From NCBI RefSeq assembly GCF_017565305.1, contig NZ_JAGEKP010000024.1, forward strand, positions 124,001 through 188,000: a stretch of DNA of 64,000 bases. The letters run 5' to 3'. Source of the stretch: Leifsonia sp. TF02-11 (GTDB taxonomy: Bacteria > Actinomycetota > Actinomycetes > Actinomycetales > Microbacteriaceae). Of the stretch, positions 59,437 through 64,000 are shown piece by piece (within the stretch, counting starts at the first letter, position 1; each line of letters begins with the position of its first letter). Under the pieces are notes generated by a model. The model was not told the DNA's origin. It ran no database searches and saw nothing but the letters and a program-made list of their open reading frames with translations. Made by a program: the position numbers and the translations under genes.

Positions 59437-60675
59437 CTATCCCATCAGCAACCGCAGCGGGTTCTCCAACAGGTCAGTGAGGGTGGCCAGGAAGCGACCG
59501 GCCGCCGCGCCGTCGATGATGCGGTGATCGCACGTCAGCGTGTACGTGAGGCGCCGACGGGCGGTCACCTCCCCGTCTTCGATGCTCAGCGTCTCGTGTG
59601 CCGCGCCGACGGCGAGGATCGCTCCTTGGGGCGGGTTGATGATGGCCGTGAAGTGCTCGACTCCGAACATGCCGAGGTTGCTCACCGTGAACGTCCCTCC
59701 GCTCAGCTCCGACGCGGCGAGCGTGCGATCGGCCGCGCGCGCGGCAAGGGTCCGCGTCCGGCGGGCGATCGCCGAGATGCTCGCGTCGTCGGCGTCGCGC
59801 ACGACGGGGACGACCAGCCCCGCCGGCGCCGCCACAGCCATCCCGATGTGGACCCGCGCGTGGAGGATCGTCTGGCCGCCCGCGTCCGACGAGTAGGACG
59901 CGTTGAGGCCCGGATGCTCGCGGAGGGCCAGCGCCACGGCTTTGATCACGAGGTCGTTGACCGAGACCTTCGTCCCGGAGGCCGTGGCGGCCTCGTTCGC
60001 CGCGGCGCGCAGGGCGACGAGGTCCGTGACGTCCGCCGACGCGGTGGCGTGGAAGGCGGGGACGGTCGTCGCGCTCTGCGTCAGCCGGGTGGCGATCGCG
60101 CGGCGGGTCGCGTCGAATGGGACGCGCGTGACGTCGGCATCCGGCACGGAGGCATCTCCGTCGGCGCGCGCGGCCTCGTCGGGCGCGGGCGGCTGTGTGC
60201 CCGCCGCCGGGCCGGAGGGCAGGTCGAGGTCTGCCCGGACGATCCGGCCGCCAGGGCCGGAACCGGCGATCCCGGTCAAGTCGATCCCGCGTTCCTTGGC
60301 GATCCGTCGAACGACGGGCGTCGCCCGCAGCCGCGGCTCTTCGGTCGGACGAGGTGCAGGCGCGACGGGCGCGGCGGAGGCGACGACCGGTTCCGCGACG
60401 GGAGGGCGCTCGGGTCGCCGCGCGGGTGCCCCGTCATCCGTCCCGTCGTCGAGACGCGCGATCGGGGTGCCGATCGCGACGTTCTCGCCCTCCTGGACGA
60501 GGATCTCGCTGAGGGTCCCCGCGTCGTAGGCCTCCTGCTCCATCAGCGCCTTGTCGGTCTCGATCTCGACCAGGATGTCGCCGGGCTCGACGGGGTCGCC
60601 CGGCTTCTTGCGCCACGCAGCGATCGCGCCTTCGGTCATCGTGTCGGAGAGACGCGGCATGAGGATGTCGATCAT
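59437..60675 (-). CDS. 2-oxoacid dehydrogenase E2 (dihydrolipoamide acyltransferase)
   Basis: 412 residues: one lipoyl domain (about 1-78, lipoylated Lys in ETDKALMEQ), an Ala/Pro linker, a peripheral-subunit-binding domain (TPVVRRIAKERGIDLTGIAGSGPGGRIVRADL, about 118-150) and the catalytic domain from about 185 with the active-site DHRIIDG (His and Asp) near the C-terminus. Transfers the acyl group to CoA. Follows E1 beta by 15 bp. No E3 gene is nearby, so a shared lipoamide dehydrogenase is expected. Confidence 0.93.
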   Translation of the reverse strand: MIDILMPRLSDTMTEGAIAAWRKKPGDPVEPGDILVEIETDKALMEQEAYDAGTLSEILVQEGENVAIGTPIARLDDGTDDGAPARRPERPPVAEPVVASAAPVAPAPRPTEEPRLRATPVVRRIAKERGIDLTGIAGSGPGGRIVRADLDLPSGPAAGTQPPAPDEAARADGDASVPDADVTRVPFDATRRAIATRLTQSATTVPAFHATASADVTDLVALRAAANEAATASGTKVSVNDLVIKAVALALREHPGLNASYSSDAGGQTILHARVHIGMAVAAPAGLVVPVVRDADDASISAIARRTRTLAARAADRTLAASELSGGTFTVSNLGMFGVEHFTAIINPPQGAILAVGAAHETLSIEDGEVTARRRLTYTLTCDHRIIDGAAAGRFLATLTDLLENPLRLLMG

Positions 60676-60690
60676 GATGCTCCTTCGGGA

Positions 60691-61683
60691 TCAGCGGCGC
60701 CGGGCCATGGCGTCGAGGGTTTCGCGGATGGCGGCGACCGCATCGCGCACGGAGGGCAGGGCTGCCTCTTCGAGCGTCTTCGCGTAGGGCATCGGCACCT
60801 CGGCCATCGCGACGCGGCGGACGGGGGCGTCCAGCCAGTCGAACGCGCCGTCGCTGATCGTCGCCGCGATCTCGGCGCCGATGCCGTAGGTGAGCCAGTC
60901 GTCCTCCAGGGTCACGGCGCAGTTGGTCTTCTTCACCGACGCGATGATCGTGTCGCGATCGAGCGGGCGCAGGCTCCTCAGGTCGACGACCTCGACCTCG
61001 ATGCCGTCCTGAGCGAGCTCCTCGGCCGCTTCCAGCGCGACGGCCGCCATCCGCGAATAGGCGACGACCGTGATGTCACGGCCCTCCCTGGTGACGGCGG
61101 CGCGCCCGATCTCCGCGGGCGCGAGGTCCTCCGGCACCTCACCCGTGGTGTTGTAGAGCGCGAGGTTCTCGAGGACCAGCACAGGGTCGTCATCGCGGAC
61201 GGCGGCGAGCATCAGCGCCTTCGCGTCGGCAGGAGTGGACGGGGCGACCACCTTCATGCCCGGCACGAACGCGTAGTAGAGCTCGATGTTCTGGGAGTGC
61301 GTCGCGCCGAGCTGCTGACCACCTCCACCCGGAGTGCGGATGACGAGCGGGACACGCGCCTGGCCCCCGAACATCCCGAAGATCTTCGCCGCGTGGTTGA
61401 CGATCTGGTCGAGCGCGAGCAACGAGAAGTTGATCGTCATGATCTCCACGACAGGCCGCAGGCCGACCATCGCGGCCCCGATCGCGGCACCCGTGAAGCC
61501 CTCCTCGGCGATCGGGGTGTCGCGGACCCGCTTCGGCCCGAACTCGTCGAGCAGCCCGGCCGTGATCTTGTACGACCCTTCGAACAGGCCGATCTCCTCG
61601 CCGATCAGGAAGACATCCTCGTCCCTCAGCAGTTCCTCGCGGAGGGCGTCGTGCAGGGCCTGACGGTAGCTGATGACGGTCAT
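60691..61683 (-). CDS. 2-oxoacid dehydrogenase E1 component, beta subunit
   Basis: 330 residues. MTVISYRQALHDALREELLRDEDVFLIGEEIG start, PIAEEGFTGAAIGAAMVGLRPVVEIM, RTPGGGGQQLGATHSQ and the C-terminal transketolase domain VVDLRSLRPLDRDTI are all typical. ATGA overlap with E1 alpha. Together they bind thiamine diphosphate and decarboxylate a 2-oxoacid (pyruvate, acetoin-linked or branched-chain); the substrate is not certain. Confidence 0.93.
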   Translation of the reverse strand: MTVISYRQALHDALREELLRDEDVFLIGEEIGLFEGSYKITAGLLDEFGPKRVRDTPIAEEGFTGAAIGAAMVGLRPVVEIMTINFSLLALDQIVNHAAKIFGMFGGQARVPLVIRTPGGGGQQLGATHSQNIELYYAFVPGMKVVAPSTPADAKALMLAAVRDDDPVLVLENLALYNTTGEVPEDLAPAEIGRAAVTREGRDITVVAYSRMAAVALEAAEELAQDGIEVEVVDLRSLRPLDRDTIIASVKKTNCAVTLEDDWLTYGIGAEIAATISDGAFDWLDAPVRRVAMAEVPMPYAKTLEEAALPSVRDAVAAIRETLDAMARRR

Positions 61684-62828
61684 CGGGCGACCTCCGCCAG
61701 CTCGCGGGCCGCCGGAACGGGAGCAGCTGGGAACAACGCCTCGCCCGGCAACCGGCGCGAGTCGTTCGGCACCGGCGTGGCGTAGGTGTAGTCGAACAGC
61801 GTGGACGCGTCGGGGTGTGGGCTGGCGTCGGCGAACGCGGCCGCCGCGGCGACCTCGGCGGCGACCTCGCGGTCGATCCGGGCGATCTCGGCGTCCGTGA
61901 GCACACCGAGCTGGAGCAGGCGCGCGGCGAACGCCGCCACCGGGTCGGCGGCCTTCGCTGCGGCGCTCTCCTCCGCGCTGCGGTAACGCGCAGGGTCCAC
62001 CACGGAGTGCCCCTTCATCCGGCCGGTCATCGTCTCGAGCAGGTACGGAGTGCCGGCTCGCGCGCTCTCGAGCGCGATCCGGGCGGCGGCGCGGACCGCC
62101 ACCGGGTCGCTTCCGTCGACCCGCGCGGACGGCATCCGGTACGACGCCGCCCGGCGATGCAGCTCGGGCTCGGCCGACGACTGCTCGACGGTGGTGCCCA
62201 TGCCCAGCCCGTTGTTGTTCACCACGTAGACGATCGGCAGGTGCCACAGAGCCGCGAGATTGAGCGATTCGTGGAAGGCGCCGATGTTTGTCGTGCCGTC
62301 GCCCATCAGGCACATCACGGCCTCCGTGCCGCCGCGGTAGTCGATCGCGAGGGCGGTGCCGGTCGCCAGCGGCACTTGGCCGCCGACGATCCCGTAGCCT
62401 CCCATGAAACGTACGCCGGGGTCGAAGAAGTGCATCGAGCCGCCCCATCCCCGCGAGACGCCGTCGGAACGACCGTAGAGCTCGGCCATCGCGCGCTCGG
62501 GAGTGATGCCCCGGGCCAGCGCGTAGCCGTGCTCCCGGTAGTTGGCGTAGAGGTAGTCCGACGGCTCGAGGCAGCTCATCAGTCCGACGACGGTCGCCTC
62601 CTCGCCGAGGTTCAGGTGGCAGTAGCCGCCGATCTTCGCCTCGGAGTAGGCGCGTGCCGCGCGCTCTTCGAAGCGACGGATGAGCACCATCTGTCGGTGG
62701 AGGGCGCGGAGCTCGTCAGCGGAGAGCCCTGCGGCCTCTGCAGCATCGCGGGCTGACGACTCGACAGCGGCGGATGGGGCCGTCCGGCGTGCTTTGCTCG
62801 GCGTGCGCGCCGTGCTGGGTGTGGGCAT
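61680..62828 (-). CDS. 2-oxoacid dehydrogenase E1 component, alpha subunit
   Basis: 382 residues from ATG 62828 with AAGGAG 6 bases upstream. The TPP motif GDGTTNIGAFHESLNLAALWHLPIVYVVNNNG is complete (GDG...NN), with GGYCHLNLGEEA, GGSMHFFDPG and the phosphorylation-loop-like GRMKGHSVVDPARYR. The 35-residue N-terminal extension is Ser/Thr/Ala/Arg-rich. First gene of the operon; a palindromic operator lies 39 bases upstream. Confidence 0.92.
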   Translation of the reverse strand: MPTPSTARTPSKARRTAPSAAVESSARDAAEAAGLSADELRALHRQMVLIRRFEERAARAYSEAKIGGYCHLNLGEEATVVGLMSCLEPSDYLYANYREHGYALARGITPERAMAELYGRSDGVSRGWGGSMHFFDPGVRFMGGYGIVGGQVPLATGTALAIDYRGGTEAVMCLMGDGTTNIGAFHESLNLAALWHLPIVYVVNNNGLGMGTTVEQSSAEPELHRRAASYRMPSARVDGSDPVAVRAAARIALESARAGTPYLLETMTGRMKGHSVVDPARYRSAEESAAAKAADPVAAFAARLLQLGVLTDAEIARIDREVAAEVAAAAAFADASPHPDASTLFDYTYATPVPNDSRRLPGEALFPAAPVPAARELAEVAR

Positions 62829-62866
62829 GGGATTCTCCTTGTCGCGCAGGGCGGCCTGCGGCAACG

Positions 62867-62889
62867 AATGAAACGAAAACCGTTTCATT
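62867..62889. promoter_or_regulatory. TetR operator in the divergent E1 alpha/TetR region
   Basis: AATGAAACG-AAAAC-CGTTTCATT: perfect 9-bp inverted repeat with a 5-bp spacer, in the 104-bp gap between the divergent genes, a typical TetR-family site. Confidence 0.82.
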
Positions 62890-62932
62890 ATAGGCTGGGA
62901 TGCAGAGACCGCCGAACGCGAGGAGCAGACCG

Positions 62933-63535
62933 ATGACGGAGGAACGCAGCCAGGGGGTCGCGCGCAGGAGGGGGCGGCCACCGGAGGCGGAGCGCTCGCA
63001 GCGACGCGACGACATCGTCGACGCCGCCGTCACGCTCTTCGTGGCGGAGGGCTTCGAGCCGGTCACCCTCGACCGGATCGCCGCAGCCGCGCACGTCGCG
63101 AAGCGGACGATCTACACCTACATCGGCGATCGGACCGAGGTCTTCCTGGCCGCCGTCGAACGACTCCGCGAGCGCGCCCTGCACGACGCACGACCGGACG
63201 AGGGGCTGCAGGGTCTCGCGAGGGGCATCGTGTTCGCGCTGCACTCCGACGACGCCGTGGGACTGCACCGCCTCGCGATCGGCGAGGCCCGTCGCTTCCC
63301 CGACCTGGCGGTCCGTTTCTACGACGACGGCCCGCGCCGCTACATCGCCGCGCTGAGGGAGCGTCTGCCCGAACACGACGGCCCGCGCGCCGAGGCCCTG
63401 TTCGCGCTGCTGCTCGGCGAGCCGCATCGGCAGCGACTCCTGGGGCTGCGACCGGCGCCGGACGCGGAGGAGGCTGCCGCGCACGCGGAGGGAGCCCTCC
63501 TGGCACTGGGCCTGACGGACGACTCCACGGCATAG
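62933..63535 (+). CDS. TetR-family regulator
   Basis: 200 residues from ATG 62933 (AGGAG 7 bases upstream; an earlier ATG at 62900 has no site). HTH: DIVDAAVTLFVAEGFEPVTLDRIAAAAHVAKRTIYTYIGDRTEVFLAAV. The C-terminal part is helical with DAVGLHRLAIGEARRFPDLAVRFYDDGPRR, as in TetR_C families. Divergent from the E1/E2 operon and expected to repress it through the palindrome between them. Confidence 0.9.
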   Translation: MTEERSQGVARRRGRPPEAERSQRRDDIVDAAVTLFVAEGFEPVTLDRIAAAAHVAKRTIYTYIGDRTEVFLAAVERLRERALHDARPDEGLQGLARGIVFALHSDDAVGLHRLAIGEARRFPDLAVRFYDDGPRRYIAALRERLPEHDGPRAEALFALLLGEPHRQRLLGLRPAPDAEEAAAHAEGALLALGLTDDSTA

Positions 63536-63552
63536 GGTGGATCCACACACGT

Positions 63553-63625
63553 GACACGGGGTGCCCTGCGGGGCTGAGATCACACCCGTCGAACCTGATC
63601 TAGCTCGTACTAGCGAAGGGATGTC
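63553..63625 (+). ncRNA. TPP (THI-box) riboswitch
   Basis: Conserved blocks are in the right order: CGGGGTGCCC, GGCTGAGAT, ACCC, GAACCTGATC, TAGCTCGTACTAGCGAAGGGA. P1 can close as GACA (63553-63556) with TGTC (63622-63625). The GAAGGG at 63615-63620 is also the ribosome site for thiM, so thiamine diphosphate binding should block translation. Confidence 0.95.
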
Positions 63626-63629
63626 GCGC

Positions 63630-64000
63630 ATGACGCGCACGCCGGAAGACCTGATCGACCACAGCATCGCGGCCTGGGAGGCGGTGAGAGCACGACGACC
63701 GCTGGTGCAGTGCCTGACCAATTCGGTGGTCACGAACGTCACGGCGAATGTGCTGCTCGCGCTCGGAGCCGCGCCCGCGATGGTGGACATCCCGGGCGAG
63801 GCCGGCCCGTTCGCCGGGGTGGCCTCCGGGGTGCTGATCAACCTGGGCACGCCGACCGGCGAGCAGCGGGTCGCGATGGTGGAGGCCGCGATCGCCGCAG
63901 GCCGTGCCGGCACCCCGTGGGTGCTCGACCCCGTCGCGATCGGGGCGCTGCCGGTGCGGACGCTCCTCGCGGCGGAGCTGTGCGGCCTCGGGCCGGCCGT
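63630..64000 (+). CDS. thiM: Hydroxyethylthiazole kinase, N-terminal part (continues beyond the window)
   Basis: About 123 residues are visible. [37 protein letters not shown] is the conserved ThiM start, followed by [14 protein letters not shown] and [18 protein letters not shown]. Phosphorylates 4-methyl-5-(2-hydroxyethyl)thiazole in thiamine salvage. ATG 63630 is preferred, 9 bases after GAAGGG; an in-frame ATG at 63621 lies inside the riboswitch P1 stem. Confidence 0.93.
   Translation, partial: MTRTPEDLIDHSIAAWEAVRARRPLVQCLTNSVVTNVTANVLLALGAAPAMVDIPGEAGPFAGVASGVLINLGTPTGEQRVAMVEAAIAAGRAGTPWVLDPVAIGALPVRTLLAAELCGLGPA

Overview
The window is a stretch of high-GC actinobacterial chromosome. 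Densely packed genes with 4-bp ATGA/GTGA start-stop overlaps, many sugar ABC importers paired with LacI/GntR/AraC regulators, secreted multidomain glycosidases and an LAxTG-type (class E) sortase substrate are consistent with Microbacteriaceae, for example a Leifsonia-like soil or plant organism. The taxon is an inference, since no rRNA is present.

Region by region. 1-6.2 kb: a truncated sugar-binding lipoprotein, two tandem paralogous LacI repressors and a secreted multimodular glycoside hydrolase, tied together by copies of a TCGAACCGGTTCGA operator. 6.3-7.2 kb: an Abi_2 (abortive infection-like) gene. 7.4-19.6 kb: a complete-looking L-fucose (6-deoxyhexose) regulon: FCD-type GntR regulator, ABC importer, mutarotase, aldose dehydrogenase, lactonase-like amidohydrolase, enolase-superfamily dehydratase, SDR, zinc ADH and a secreted GH141-like beta-helix enzyme, with three promoters carrying the same TAATACGTAT operator. 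19.6-25.7 kb: an amino-acid-type ABC importer in one operon with a cupin, an MTA/SAH-deaminase-like amidohydrolase and a divergent S-adenosylhomocysteine-hydrolase homologue, which suggests deaminated-SAH salvage. 25.7-34.9 kb: a MarR/VOC pair with two perfect operators, an MFS exporter operon, two unrecognised genes, two alpha/beta hydrolases, an AraC regulator and a 42-residue peptide gene.

34.9-43.2 kb: a fructan or sucrose-type utilisation locus (fructokinase, GH32, ABC importer, divergent LacI with two palindromic operators), then an AraC regulator and an alpha/beta hydrolase that duplicate the pair at 32-34 kb. 43.2-47.7 kb: a cell-wall-anchored surface protein, a sigma factor fused to an anti-sigma-like zinc motif, membrane segments and an Ig-like ectodomain, and a small protein. 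The two flanking genes share an ECF-like promoter. 47.8-55.9 kb: WYL regulator/VOC pair, diaminopimelate decarboxylase, universal stress protein, APC permease, Orn/Lys/Arg-type decarboxylase and LysR. 56-58.1 kb: an AbiE-type toxin-antitoxin module preceded by four 39-bp repeats and flanked by a broken VOC copy and an intact one. 58.2-64 kb: VOC, SRPBCC/ArsR pair, E1alpha-E1beta-E2 of a 2-oxoacid dehydrogenase under a divergent TetR regulator, and a TPP riboswitch in front of thiM, which runs off the end.

The most promising leads are the SAH-hydrolase-like salvage operon, the sigma/anti-sigma/ectodomain fusion with its flanking predicted regulon, and the AbiE module with its exactly periodic 39-bp control array.
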